Positions 13,204-24,300 of a stretch of 64,000 bases of DNA are shown piece after piece. The stretch comes from Pomphorhynchus laevis. Lineage: Eukaryota; Acanthocephala; Palaeacanthocephala; Echinorhynchida; Pomphorhynchidae. Under the pieces are notes generated by a model. It had not been told where the DNA came from. It did not search any database and worked only from the letters and a program-made list of their open reading frames with translations. Made by a program: the position numbers and the translations under genes. The stretch lies in assembly GCA_012934845.2 (NCBI GenBank), contig WNNJ02000641.1:182421-246420 (forward strand), given 5' to 3'. The first letter of the stretch is position 1; the number at the start of each line of letters is the position of its first letter.

Positions 13204-16063
13204 ACTCTTTCGCCACAGCACACGGTTTCCGCCTCGGTCTCCTCAACACTAGATCTATTCTCAATAAATCCGATCTTATCCTCAAACTATTCACCAAGCA
13301 ATCCATCGATCTATTCTGCCTCAACGAATCCTGGCACTCAGATTCCGACGACCTTTCCATTCGCCGTCTGCTCTCTACCGGTTGCTCCCTAGTCGAATCC
13401 GCCCGCCCCCTCAGCTCATGCCCTTCTAAATCCACTAATCATGGCGGCATCGTCGCATTCGCGCGTCATCCCGCGTCTCTTCACAAAATCAATCCCCCTT
13501 TCAGTGCTTGCTCTTTTGAATTGCTCACTTGTCGTTACTATAACCCGATCACTCTAGATCTCGCCATTGTATACCGTTCTGGTTCATCAGCTCCTACTGC
13601 CTCATTTTTTACCGAACTCGCTGACCTCCTTTCATTGTTCTTTGTCATCAATCCCCTCACTCGTTCTAGGCGAATTCAATATCAACCTAGGCCGCCCCTC
13701 TTCTATGGATTCCATCCGGTTCATCAACATTCTATCCAACTACAATTACAAACTAATCTCCACTGGCCCCACACATATACTTGGTGGGGCACTCGATATC
13801 ATCGCTGTCCCCGATCATTTTGCTGCCTACACCTCACTGTCCATCTCTGACCCTGGTCTATCCGATCACTTTCTTATCACCCTTGATCTCACTCACAATC
13901 ACACCCCTCCTCACAAACATACAATCCTACGTCGCCCTTGAAGAAATCTTGACCTCTCCCTTCTCCGCTCTGCCTTACTCCAATCATCTCTATCATTACC
14001 CACAATAACATATTCATCTCCTCACGATCTCGCCTTTCTTTTGGACTCTGAACTCACATCCACTCTCGATAATCTCTTGCCCTTATAGTCTCACCCACAC
14101 CGTCGCTTGCACCGTGCCCCATGGTTTGACATCCAATGCCTACTATCAAAGCGTCGACTCCGCCATGCTTTTCGAGTCTATCACCGCTCTCTCAGACGTG
14201 ATTTCCGCTCAATCACTCCGTCTTTCCGTGATTCCTATCTTGCTCTTCGCCGGTCTCATCTTAAACTACTACGTACCAGATGCAACTTCTTCTGGCAGCA
14301 AAAAAACATCACTTCATTCAACTCTAAGACTATCTGGCATACTTTTAACTCAATCCTTGCTCGCTCTTCTTCGCCGTGCAACATCAATGCCAATGATTAT
14401 TCGTCATTTCTCCAGACTAAAGTATCCACGTTGCTCTCTCACACCCCGGTCTCCATCCTATCACACTCTGCCCAGTCTAATCTCATCCTTCCGGAGCTCT
14501 TTCATCTTCACCCTGTCTCACCTACAGAAGTATCATCTGTCCTCATGTCCTTGCCTAACAAAACATCACCTGCCGATCCCCTGCCTACTCACATATTAAA
14601 ATCTATATGCTCATCGATATCCCCATTTCTCACAACCTTGTTTAACTCGTCCATCCGCAGTCGTATCTTCCCTTCACACTGGAAATCCGCAATCGTTCGT
14701 CCCCTCCTTAAGAAACGATCGCTCGTACCCTCCCTTCCTTCTAGCTATCACCCCATTTCACTACTCCCTACTCTTTCTAAGCTCTTAGAACGCCTCATCT
14801 TAATACAAATCAACGCTTATCTCTCCTCATCCAATCTGTACCCTCCTTTCCAATCCGCTTTCCGCTCTAATCACTCGACAGAAATCGCATGCATAAAAGT
14901 TTACAACGACTTACTCATTTCTCAAGGCAAGACTCTATATAGTGTTCTTATATCCCTCGACCTCTCCTCCGCAGTCGACATTGTCGAACACTCCGTCCTC
15001 CTTTCTCACCTTCGTTATGATTACAGCTTTTCTTCCTCCTCCGTAGCATGGTTCGCCTCATATCTATCCGACCGTTCCTTTCGCGTCTGTTCTAATTCAT
15101 CATCCTCCCCTCTTATCCCTATTTTTTTGCGGGGTCCCACAAGGTTCAGTCCTAGGTCCCCTAATTTTCGCTCTTTTGCTTGGCGATCTCTCTCTATTTA
15201 TCAAACCTTACTCCTTTAACGTCATGCAATACGCCGATGACATTCTAATCTATGCTCATGCACCCGCACATCTCATACACGATATCGGCATTTCTGCCTC
15301 CAACTGTCTTTCTTCTAGCTACAAACGTCTCACCAATCTCCATCTCGTACTAAACCCCGAAAAGTCCAAAATAATGTGGATCCTCCCCCGTAAACCAAAC
15401 ATATCTCCTCCTACTGTATATTTTGCCTCGTCGATCATCCCCATATTCCACAATCTCACTTTCTTAGGCTTCCATTTCGATGATCACCTTTCCCTTAAAC
15501 CCTTCGGCCGTGACAAGGTCCGCTCATCTAACTTAATTCTCCGTGACATCCGCCGTATCCGCCCCCTTATCGACTTCCGTTCTTGTATGTCTCTTATTTC
15601 ATCGCTTCTTTTTCCTAAAATCGATTACTGCCTTAGCCTTTTCGCCAATTCTCCAAAATCCATCATCCTACCCCTACAACGAATAATCAACATTGTCGTT
15701 CGAGTGCTCTTTCGTCTCCGTCGCTTCGACCACACATCCACATATTTTGCCCAACTCTCCTGGCCCACCATCCACATCCGCATCAAACTCCGCCTTCTTC
15801 TCATAACTTTTCGTCTCATCGCTGTCGGCTCACCATCGTTCATCAACCTTCTTTTCTTAGACGATACTCGCCCCAACTCGCTATCGCTTCGTTCCTGTCA
15901 TACCCTCTTACTCCACGTTCCTAATTACTCCAACAACTTCGGTATCCGATCCTTCCTCGTCGCCGCCTCACTCGCCTGGAATCAACTCCCTCTCGACGTC
16001 CGCCGCGCCCCCTCCTTTATCACATTCAAAAACCTCCTCCGTTCACATTTTCTCGACACCTGA
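13167..16063 (+). pseudogene. LINE C ORF2 (endonuclease and reverse transcriptase)
   Basis: It starts with ATG 13167 inside the end of ORF1. Endonuclease signatures are LGLLNTRSILNKSD, DLFCLNESWHSDSD, GGIVAFARHP, YRSGSSAP, LVLGEFNINL, THILGGALDIIAVPDHF and DHFLITLDLT. RT signatures are SYHPISLLPTLSKLLERL, FQSAFRSNHSTE, LDLSSAVDIVEHS, a motif B region broken at about 15128, and QYADDILIYAHAPAHL. The C-terminus continues to FLDT at 16063. Breaks are a frameshift near 13630-13650, a stop at 13941, a stop near 14088 and a frameshift near 15128. The catalytic DD of RT is intact. Confidence 0.85.
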
Positions 16064-17127
16064 TTCACATTCTTGTTTTGTTGTGGTCATGTAAGCGTGC
16101 GCTGGCAAGCATTTGCCACGTTAAAAATAAATCCTTTTTTTCAGAAAGTGTACTCTTACCTAGACGACATTATTGTATGTGGAATTACAAAGGATGAACA
16201 TGACAATAATCTGAAACAATTCCAAGAAGCTATTGCTAAATATTCGCTTGAAACCAATACTGACAAATGCCAATACGGTGTACAAAGTATACGCACACTT
16301 GGCTATGAGATACAACATGGAATACTCAAACCGGATCCCTCTCAACTATCAGTTGTTCATAACATCAAGATACCCACTCATAAACCTTCTTTTCAAAGAC
16401 TAATGGGCTTTTTTGCTTATTATAGCAAATGGATAAAACAATTTTCCGCAAAGATATCCGCACGTACCACGCCAAATATCGACCTCCCCTTGAAGTACAT
16501 AGCAGTAAAGGCGATTAAGGGAATCAAGAAAGACATTATAAATGCTACTATTAATGTTATTGACGAGACTATTCTATTTACACTTGAAACAGACGCTTCA
16601 AATACCGCAATTGAGGCAACCCTACAACAAAACAAACGACCGGTGGCATTTTTCTCCCGAAATCTTAATCAATACGAGAGGAAACATCACATTATAGAGA
16701 AAGAGCCATACGCCATTGTTGAAGCTATTCGTCATGGGAAGCATTACCTTGCGCCACGTCTGTTTATATTGATTACTGATCAAAAGTCAGTTTCGTTCAT
16801 GTTTGATTGGAAACGAGCTGGGAAAATTAAGAACGAGAAACTTGCTCGATGGAGGATGGAACTGTCCAATTACAAATATGACATACACTATCGATCCGGC
16901 AATTTAAATTATTCAGTTGATATCATGTCACGCGATGTTTGTGCAGTCTTGCAGAGTAATGACTCGCTCAGAACAATACATGAAAAACTAATGCATCCAG
17001 GAGTTTCACGTATGATGCATTACATAAGGACCCAGAACTTGCCCTACTCTATTAACGATATTCGTCAAATGATCACGTCGTGTAAAGTATGTTGTAAAAT
17101 AAAACCCAGATTTTTTACAACTTAAGT

Positions 17128-17240
17128 CGATCTTCACCGTATCACCCGTACTACCCGGGGTCTTTCACCCCCCATGAAGAATCTAATTTGCGCGGACTAT
17201 ACTGGGTAAACGAGAGACAAGGAGCTTAATGTAAAAAGCC
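17128..17240 (-). mobile_element. Partial copy of a dispersed, tRNA-promoter-like repeat
   Basis: On the minus strand it matches 62635-62730 and the reverse complement of about 51780-51880, including a shared CTCGTTTACCCAG-ATAGTCCGCGC segment and GGGGTGAAAGACCCCGGGT. The portion holding the intact A box in the other copies is decayed here, and the copy stops near the end of the Gypsy fossil. Confidence 0.7.
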
Positions 17241-17937
17241 GAATAAGCACGTACTTATCTTACTAATACCTTCCGCTAAGCAAAATTTGAGAACAGGAAA
17301 AAGGCGGTATTTAATTAAATATTTTCCATCACTTTATTACGGTGTTGAATGGAATATGAACATGTTCGATACGCATTTAAATTTTTTAAAATTACTGACT
17401 TTTGCCTAAATTTTTCATCTTAATTGATATGAAAATGTTCTAATTTGTTTTGTATTAGCATGCTCAATGGAAATCACCTCTGACTAACTCTTTCCTTGGT
17501 ATTTGCTATTTAATCACTTCAGTGCAGTGTTGTTCGGAATATCTGATGTGCTATTCAATATTTACGAACATATTAAAATTAATTTTTGATTAAAAATTGT
17601 ATAAAGCATAATATAAACTGAAAGTGTTTTATAATTGGGATTATATGTGTACTAGCTGTAATGGAAATTTTTTTATGTATATTACTAATTGTGTGATATA
17701 TATTATGTTTATAAAGCAGTTATATGTTTCTATTTATAGATGTTCAATTTCTGCTAATTAAACCATTATTCGTGCATTTCAATTTTATAAAGAGTATTAA
17801 ACGATTTTTACCATCGGATCGTCTCGATACAAATTCGAATGATCGAGAAGCATCACATAAATGAATATACAGAAATTGTATCTTTAAAGGCTTCTTGTCA
17901 ACGTTCGAGATTAACACTACAGGATGAGCCAAAATAA
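17241..17937. other. AT-rich stretch without recognisable gene
   Basis: I see no coding similarity, splice-flanked exon or repeat match. An antisense frame at 17744-17941 looks like chance. Confidence 0.5.
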
Positions 17938-18395
17938 ACAATAAAGAATAAATTTAAACTTAAGTGGTAAATTTTTATGGATGGATAATAAATAATATAC
18001 TTTGTATTAGAATAAGATACTAGATAGTTTTATCAGAGGAAATACATCATTAGCATGTATTTTGGCCCCGCTGCTATGTTGGGTAGAGGAGTTAGGGGCC
18101 GAAACCTGATAGCAAAGCAGTTCCTCCTGATGACCTCTAATTCCTATTATGATACAACGTCTGTTATTTATTAGTCAATTCATAAAAATGACGTTTATTT
18201 TAAATTTTATTTTTTATTTTAACTTGATTTAAATTATAAAAAATCTTAAAACAATTATTTATTATTATTTTTATTAACAATTATTTATTTTATTATTTAG
18301 TTATTAAATTTAGATTTAGCATTATTATGTTTTGTTTATTTTATAATTATATTAAATACGTAGACTCAGTAGCTGATTTGATTGATTACTTATCA
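17938..18395 (+). mobile_element. Dispersed repeat with GC-rich folded core, copy 1
   Basis: About 455 bp, AT-rich except for a roughly 85-bp core (18064-18148) that reads GGCCCCGCTGCTATG and continues to CGAAACCTGATAGC and CTCCTGATGACC. It shares both ends and the core with 39198-39725 (plus) and 55258-55672 (minus). The core has stacked inverted repeats (GGCCCC with GGGGCC; CTGCTATG with CAAAGCAG, one mismatch here; TTAGGGGCC with GACCTCTAA). It has no open frame and no terminal inverted repeats. It is a non-coding mobile element of unknown class. Confidence 0.75.
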
Positions 18396-18666
18396 ATCAT
18401 ATATATCATATTTATCTGTATGTGGGATACTCGGATACCTATGAAGCATCAATTCTTACAGGTTTACGTAAAGCCTGTAAACTAAGTATTCTAAACAGAA
18501 TGCTTAGACGAGTATCAGCAAGTTTTCATGTTGTTAGCACTCGATAGCAATTTTCGAAACTTACATAATAATACAATAATTTATTTAACGTGGCAAATGC
18601 GTGCAAAATACACGCGTACATGACCACTAAAAACAAAAAAGAACATCAAAAGTCACAGATAATTAG

Positions 18667-21567
18667 TTAATTGTTGAAATGGAATTGGATTTGGCGTTTG
18701 AAGCACGGCATAGATGTCGATTGGCGGATATGAATAGGTATTTGATTCCACAGGAGAGGAGCAGCCACAACGAAGGAGCGGAAGCCAAAAGAGGTAGAGT
18801 AGATTGGGACATGTAAAAGAAGGGAATTACGGGAACGCAGAGCACAATACACAGTACGAGAATTGTCGAGAAAAGGAAGGTTGAGAAATGAAGGGGTATG
18901 AGAAGTTATAAGGCGAAAAGCAATGATAAGAAGACGAATTTGAACACGACAATAAATGGTAGGCCAATCAAGAGAAACAAGATAGTGGGATGTATGATCA
19001 AAACGACGAAGACGGAGGAGAACTCGGACGGCAGCGTTGATGATGCGTTGTAAAGGAAGAAGAGTGGATTTAGGTGAGTTGGAAAATAGACTAAGACAGT
19101 AGTCAAGTCTTGAGAAAAGAAGAGAAGATATTAGAGTCATACAAGAAGGGAAATTGATCAATCTACGAACTTGACGGAGATTGCGGAGTATCAAGATAGA
19201 TGAGCGTACTTTATCACTAACGAAAGGTTTAAGTGAAAGTCGGTTGTCGAAATGAAAGCTTAGAAAAACGAGATTATCAACGATAGGAAGAATTGTAGAA
19301 TTTAATGATACGGAAGGAGGTTCTACGCCGAAGCTTCGAGGTAGGATCCACATAATTTTAGATTTATCAGGATTCAGAGAAAGGCGAAGGGAAGAAAGAT
19401 GATTGGAAATTGAGACAAGACAGTCAGAAGCAGAAACACTAAGATCATGAATACGATAAGAAGATGCGTGAGCATAGATGATAATGTCGTCATCATATTG
19501 CATAACATGGAAGTTAAATTTATGAGAAATCGAAGACAAGTCACCGAAAAAAAGAGAGAAAAGCATAGGGCCTAATACGGAGCCTTGTGGAACACTGGTC
19601 GGGATGGATGAAGGATGGGAGAGAGAAGAGTTAGAATAGACGCGAAATGTACGGTTTGATAGATATGAAGAAAACCATGATACAGTGGGTAAAGAGAAGC
19701 CATAATCATGACGAAGACGATGGAGAAGAATTGAGTGATCGACGATGCTAAAAGCAGATGAGAGATCAAGAGAAACTATGACACTACATAATTTTTGATT
19801 GCGCGAGATGAGTAAGTCTTTATAAATTTTAAGACATGCAATTTCAGTAGAGTGATTAGAGCGGAAAGCAGCTTGAAAGGAAGGAAATAAGTTGGAGGAA
19901 AATAGATATGCATTAACTTACTTGAGAACAAGACGCTTAAGGAGTTTAGAGAGGGTTGGGAGAAGTGAGATAGGTTGGTACGAAGATGGTAGTGAGGAGT
20001 CGAGAGATTGCTTTTTGATGAGAGGACGAACAGTGGCGCATTTCCAGATGGAAGGAAATGTACGGCTACGGATGGACGAGTTGAACAATGTGGTTAGGAA
20101 GGATGAGATAGAGGAGCAGATATTTTTAAGCAAGTGAGTGGGAATTGGGCCAGAAGGAGAGGTTTTATTAGGTAATGACAGCAGAACCGAAGAAACTTCA
20201 TCAGACGAAACGGGAAGAAGGTGGAATAGTTCTGGGAGGGAAGTATTTAAAGAGAAGAGTGGGTACAAGGGGGCTACGGGTAGTAGGGAAAGTAAATTAG
20301 ATAGCTTAGTTTGTAGATAAAAAGAAAATTCATCAGGATTTATGTTACAATAAGTAGATGATCGTGAAAGAATTGAGTTTAAGATTTTCCAATGAGATTT
20401 AGAGTTGGAAGATGACTCGAGTTGATTTCGCCAAAAGATAGTACGTTTAGTACGTATAAGAATAAGATGTGAACTACGTAGAGAAAAGTAGGAATCACGG
20501 AGATTTGGAGTGAGTGAGTTGGGAGAACGTTTAAGAAAGCGATTATACACACGAAAAGAGTGACGGAGTCGACGCTTAGAAAGACTACAGTCAGAATCGA
20601 ACCAGGGAGCATAGCGCAAGCGCTGAGAGCGTCGGAGTCGACTAGGCAGAAGTTTATTGATGATAGACATAAGTTCAGAATCAAACAGAATGCAGAGATC
20701 ATTGGGAGAGAGATAGTTAAGAGGAAGTGAAAAGAGTGAAGAATTGAGTAAGGCTGTGCAGAGAATAGGGATATCGAGAAGTTTCCAGGGTCGACTTGGT
20801 GTGGATATTGGTGGAGGCGGAGAAGGAGGATGGGGACGAGTAAGAGTAAGAGTGACAAGGAAATGATCGGACAAACCGGGATCAGTAATTGACAAGGAAG
20901 TATAGTCATTGAAGCAGATAGGGACAGCAATGATGTCGAGAGCACCGCTGAGAATATGATTTGGACTTGTTGAAAGTAATTTATAGTTAAAATCAGAAAA
21001 AAGATTAGTCAAAGTGATAGAGTCAGAGTCAGCCGGGCGATCAAGACGAATGTTAAAGTCACCGAGAACAAAAGAAGGAGTATAAGACAATGAACAGTGA
21101 GACATAAGATCTGCAAGGTCGTTAAAGAAGATACGTGAGGGGGCAACTGAACCTGGACGGTATACAATCACAAGTTCCAGAGGGAAAGGAGTTGATAATC
21201 TGCATATGAGTAATTCGAACGAGGTGTAACGGATGTTAACGTTAATTTTACGTAAAGACATTGGGTGACGAGCAATGGCAACTATACCGCCATGGTTAAA
21301 AGCAGTAGATGTATGAAAGGCAATTGGACGATCTGATTCAACTAAAGAACAACCAGAGCGACATAGACGACGAATAGCAAGATTGTCGGATTCACAATGT
21401 CAGGATTCGGTAATGCAGAGAATATCGATAGATAATTGATCGAAGATATCAAGGAGCATATCAGCTTTATGAAGAATGGAGCGAGTGTTGAATAGACTAA
21501 GACGAAAAGTATGCTTAGGAGCGAGATCGACTAGCGAAGAAGACAAGGGGGAGATATGGGACGCCAT
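18667..21567 (-). pseudogene. LINE D ORF2 (endonuclease and reverse transcriptase), two in-frame stops
   Basis: The frame runs from ATG 21567 to the stop at 18667 (966 codons). Codon 56 (21400-21402) is TGA where copy C has Trp in the ESWH motif. The codon at 19918-19920 is TAA where copy A has CAA. Otherwise it is continuous. Endonuclease: FRLSLFNTRSILHKAD, FNHGGIVAIARHP, VIVYRPGS, FVLGDFNIRLDRP, LDIIAVP and DHFLVTLTLT. RT: SYQPISLLPTLSKLL, FRSNHSTEIACLK, LDLSSAFSIVDHS, VPQGSVLGPMLFS, QYDDDIIIYAHA (third position Asp, catalytic pair kept), LSLNPDKSKIMW and LRLRRFDHTSH. Two substitutions of the C-to-T or G-to-A type account for both stops, so inactivation looks recent relative to copies A-C. 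Confidence 0.9.
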
Positions 21568-22910
21568 CGAATTTTTGGCCTTGTGTGTACAACGTGAAAA
21601 TTTCCATTGATTTGACGTATAGATAAGGATGAGTCGCCGTCTGTTTCACGTCGATGTTTCCCAATGCGAGCTAAATTGAGCTGGGCAATATCATAAGGGG
21701 AGCGGTCAGGAAAGATACGACTATTAGACGAAGTGGTAAGAAGTTTAAAACGTTGGGAAAGTACCAAGGATGCATGTGAACTATGTCGGAAAACGATTTT
21801 TAGGAGTGGAGGACTGAGATGATTGGATTTAGTGGATTTGTTTAAACGGATCAAAGATACAGGAGCGATATTATTGAAGAGGGATGGATTATTATCAGGA
21901 AGAATGGTTGCTAGGATAGACCTGAAAGCAGATACATCATCATCGAGGCGACATTGAGGAGAAGCAGATTCGGAAACCTTTAAATTAGATATGATAATGC
22001 ATCGATCGCGCGAAGGAAAACGATTACGTAGTGGTGGACGGACAGACCTGGTAGTAGTAGAGGCAGAAGAGCAGATAAACGTGGGAATGACAGGGGTGCT
22101 AAGTGAAGATTTAAGATAGTTTGGAGCATGTGTGACAGGAGTGGAGTGTTGAATCGGTTGATCGGAGATGTTACTGTAGATGATTTTGACGGAAGGATGT
22201 AAATTATTGATAGGTGATACGGTTGGAGCATGTGTGACAGAAGTGGATTGTTGATTAGGTTGAACGGAGATGTTACTGGAGATAATTTTGACAGAAGGAT
22301 GTAAATTATTGAGAAGTGATACGGTAGAGGTAGAGTAATGAGTACGTGAAGAGAAGAAAGAAGTATGAGATGTATTTAGATGTGGAGATGAATAGGAAAA
22401 ATGATGTACGAGATGAAGGCCTTTACTGTTTGCATTGTTAGGAAGATGACGATTAAGGGAAGTTTTATCAGTAGTTAAAGGAGGAGTGTGTGTGAGAGAA
22501 GTTTTAAGAACGGGTTTTATAGATGACGAAGGAGTTAGTAAGCAAACCGGATGACGACGATAGATTGGAAGATATGTTGTCGTTTGTTGATGTTCCATGT
22601 ATAACAGCGGTCTGAGTCGACTGAGATATATCATCAAGTTTATTTATTGAGCACAAATCTGGTTGGTAGCGTTCAGAACGTCTCCACCGTTTGAGTGGTC
22701 ATTCTTCATTAGCTTACCTACGAGGGCAGCACAACAGAAGCCGCAGAGGAAATTCCGATTTGAAACGTTGTCCTCGTCAGTGAAAGGAATGGCAACGTGA
22801 GTCCAAACATTGCAGTTCTTGTTGTCGCATCCAATTTGCTTTTCGATGTAAGCTTCCTTGACGGACTTGAGTTGCTGGCCGACATTTTTAGTTAGCTTTA
22901 TCTTTGCCAT
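21531..22910 (-). pseudogene. LINE D ORF1 (PHD-like finger plus RNA-binding region), one in-frame stop
   Basis: It starts at ATG 22910 (MAKIKLTKN). A Cys/His cluster follows: CDNKNCNVWTHVAI and FLCGFCCAALV. Then comes a TAA at 22644-22646, after NQICAQ, and the same frame continues to 21531. The middle is Ser/Thr/Pro-rich with an internally repeated motif NNLHPSVKIISSNIS and NNLHPSVKIIYSNIS. The conserved C-terminal region reads RDRCIIISNLKV, DDVSAFRSIL, SLIRLNKSTK, FPDRSPYDIAQLNLARIGK and TRPKIRWRPISP. The stop could be a simple nonsense change. Alternatively the finger is a separate small ORF, but the frame match argues for one protein. Confidence 0.8.
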
Positions 22911-23419
22911 AATAAAATGTTAATTAGTTTGTTATAATCAATAATGTTTAAACTCCGTTAGTCTGCAAGTCGTTAGTTGTAAGTAGTTCGCGTTAGTTGT
23001 AAGTAGTCGTTAGTTGTAAGTAGCAAGCGGATGTCGTCGATGGTTGTCGATGGTTGTCGATAATTGTCAAACGGATGGTTGTCGATGGTTGTCGTTAGTT
23101 GTCGTTGTTGTCGTCGAAGATTGTAGTTTGATTGTTTTGCAATGTTGGTGGACAAGATTTTCCGCTCGCTTCGCTCGCGGAACTGAAATCTGGAATGTAT
23201 AGAACTTAATATAATCAAGACAAATTTCAATTACATGATGATCAAGTTCTGATTAATATATCTGTGATGCTTTTATCAATGAATTACATTCCAGTTCAGT
23301 AAGACATAGATTGTTAGAGAACACCACTCCATTTAAATGTTGCATATCAACAAACTAAGTCAATGTAGTTGACTTCTAAATCGGATATATCTGATCAAGG
23401 TCAACAATAAAAAAGTTTA

Positions 23420-24300
23420 TTTCGGGCGTGTTTGTCAATTCCACAGACAACACCAACATTTTCTTCTCTTGTGATAGCGAGCATTAGATCTAACATCCGT
23501 TAGTTTCAATGCTCTCGGCATATCCAATCTCTTCGTACATCTCGATTACCATTTTGCTGATAAACCAGAACCATGTCAATACTTTTATTGATATGGGAAG
23601 TTCTGAAAGCTTTATGTAAAAAACGAGAACTATAGTTTATATCGAGCCATATATATGAGGATAGAGAGCTCAACAGGATGTTAAAATATATTATCGAGTC
23701 TTGTATGTTACGATGGAGAACTCAAGTGTTGATAGTCCGCGGAGCAGAACAAAAGAAACGATTAATGATCGACTACTCATAGAATGTCAACATATATTTA
23801 GTAATGGACGCCTATTATATGCCAAATCTTGACCAAATAATTGCCTAGGCATAACAATTGACGAAATTTTATTATCATCAGAAACCCAATGACATACACC
23901 GCATTTGAAGCGGCTGGGCGATTATATCGAGTTAAACGAATTTCTTTTGAATTTACAAACAGAATGGTAGCCTTTCAGAGTTATGGATAATATTGTAAAA
24001 GTTGAAAACTTAAAGATAACCATCGCTTTAGTTAATACCATATCACAATATGCGATTAAGTTCAAGCTGAACACGATGATAACTTTAAAAAAATTATTGA
24101 TGTGGTTCGTCGCTACAAGCTCATGCTGAATCATGATAAATATCAATATTCACTGAGAAGTACAAATCTATTTTGTTATTTGATTAACTCTGCTGTTGGC
24201 TTATAGACAGGATTAAAGCAGCGTGTAGAATAAAATAGTCATCAAAAAGTCAATGATAACAATGACTGCACAGGTATATCAACTTAACATTATGAAACAA
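23420..24300 (+). mobile_element. Gypsy-type fossil, protease and RT parts
   Basis: Short similarities to the aspartic protease and then the RT of the fossil at 10386-17125 occur in the right order (protease near 23590, RT near 23740-24160). The element is broken in many places and looks old. A segment of about 70 bp at 24188-24255 recurs at 24575-24645, so part of this region is duplicated. Confidence 0.6.

Larger units (their letters stand above)
12128..16141 (+). mobile_element. LINE copy C (CR1/L2-like), near full length, nested in Gypsy fossil
   Basis: It carries ORF1 (about 12186-13203), ORF2 (13167-16063) and a 3' UTR with the family hairpin (16095-16110, one mismatch) and a T-rich end at 16134-16140. 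ORF1 and ORF2 overlap by 37 nt in different frames, as in copy D. The 5' junction is unusual: the target word ATTGAAGTTAACAATCT occurs at 12124, 12185 and 12210, with partial and inverted versions in between. No ordinary flanking target duplication is visible at the 3' side. Gypsy sequence resumes at about 16142. Confidence 0.9.
10386..17125 (+). mobile_element. Gypsy-type LTR retroelement fossil, split by LINE C
   Basis: Parts in order: gag-like region (about 10480-11100), a CCHC-type nucleocapsid knuckle area (about 11120-11240), aspartic protease (about 11290-11420), RT (about 11700-12127 and again from about 16142), RNase H (about 16560-16910) and the integrase zinc-binding part (about 16960-17110). 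LINE copy C (12128-16141) is inserted within the RT, and the flanks continue the same element on either side. The integrase core is missing beyond 17125. No terminal repeats were found. The element is broken in about four or more places besides the insertion. Inferred: it was already resident before the LINE arrived. Confidence 0.85.
18567..23200 (-). mobile_element. LINE copy D (CR1/L2-like), near-complete on the minus strand
   Basis: It comprises a 5' UTR (about 22911-23200, with short GTTAGTTGTAAGTA and GATGGTTGTCG iterations on the plus strand), ORF1 (22910-21531), ORF2 (21567-18667, overlapping ORF1 by 37 nt) and a 3' UTR with the family hairpin (18599-18615) and an ATT-type end. This is the best-preserved LINE here: ORF1 has one in-frame stop and ORF2 has two, with no frameshift that I can see. 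Coding strands are strongly C/T-rich, unlike the surrounding AT-rich DNA. It lies beside a Gypsy fossil (23420 onward). Confidence 0.9.

Noticed and set aside
10386-17125. LTRs of the main Gypsy fossil
   Set aside because: I found no matching pair of terminal repeats on the two sides, so none is reported.
18064-18133. Classical hammerhead ribozyme in the GC-core repeat
   Set aside because: CGAAAC lies 5' of CTGATGA with only about 21 nt between, too short for stems III and I of a type II arrangement. It is kept only as a folding-core finding.
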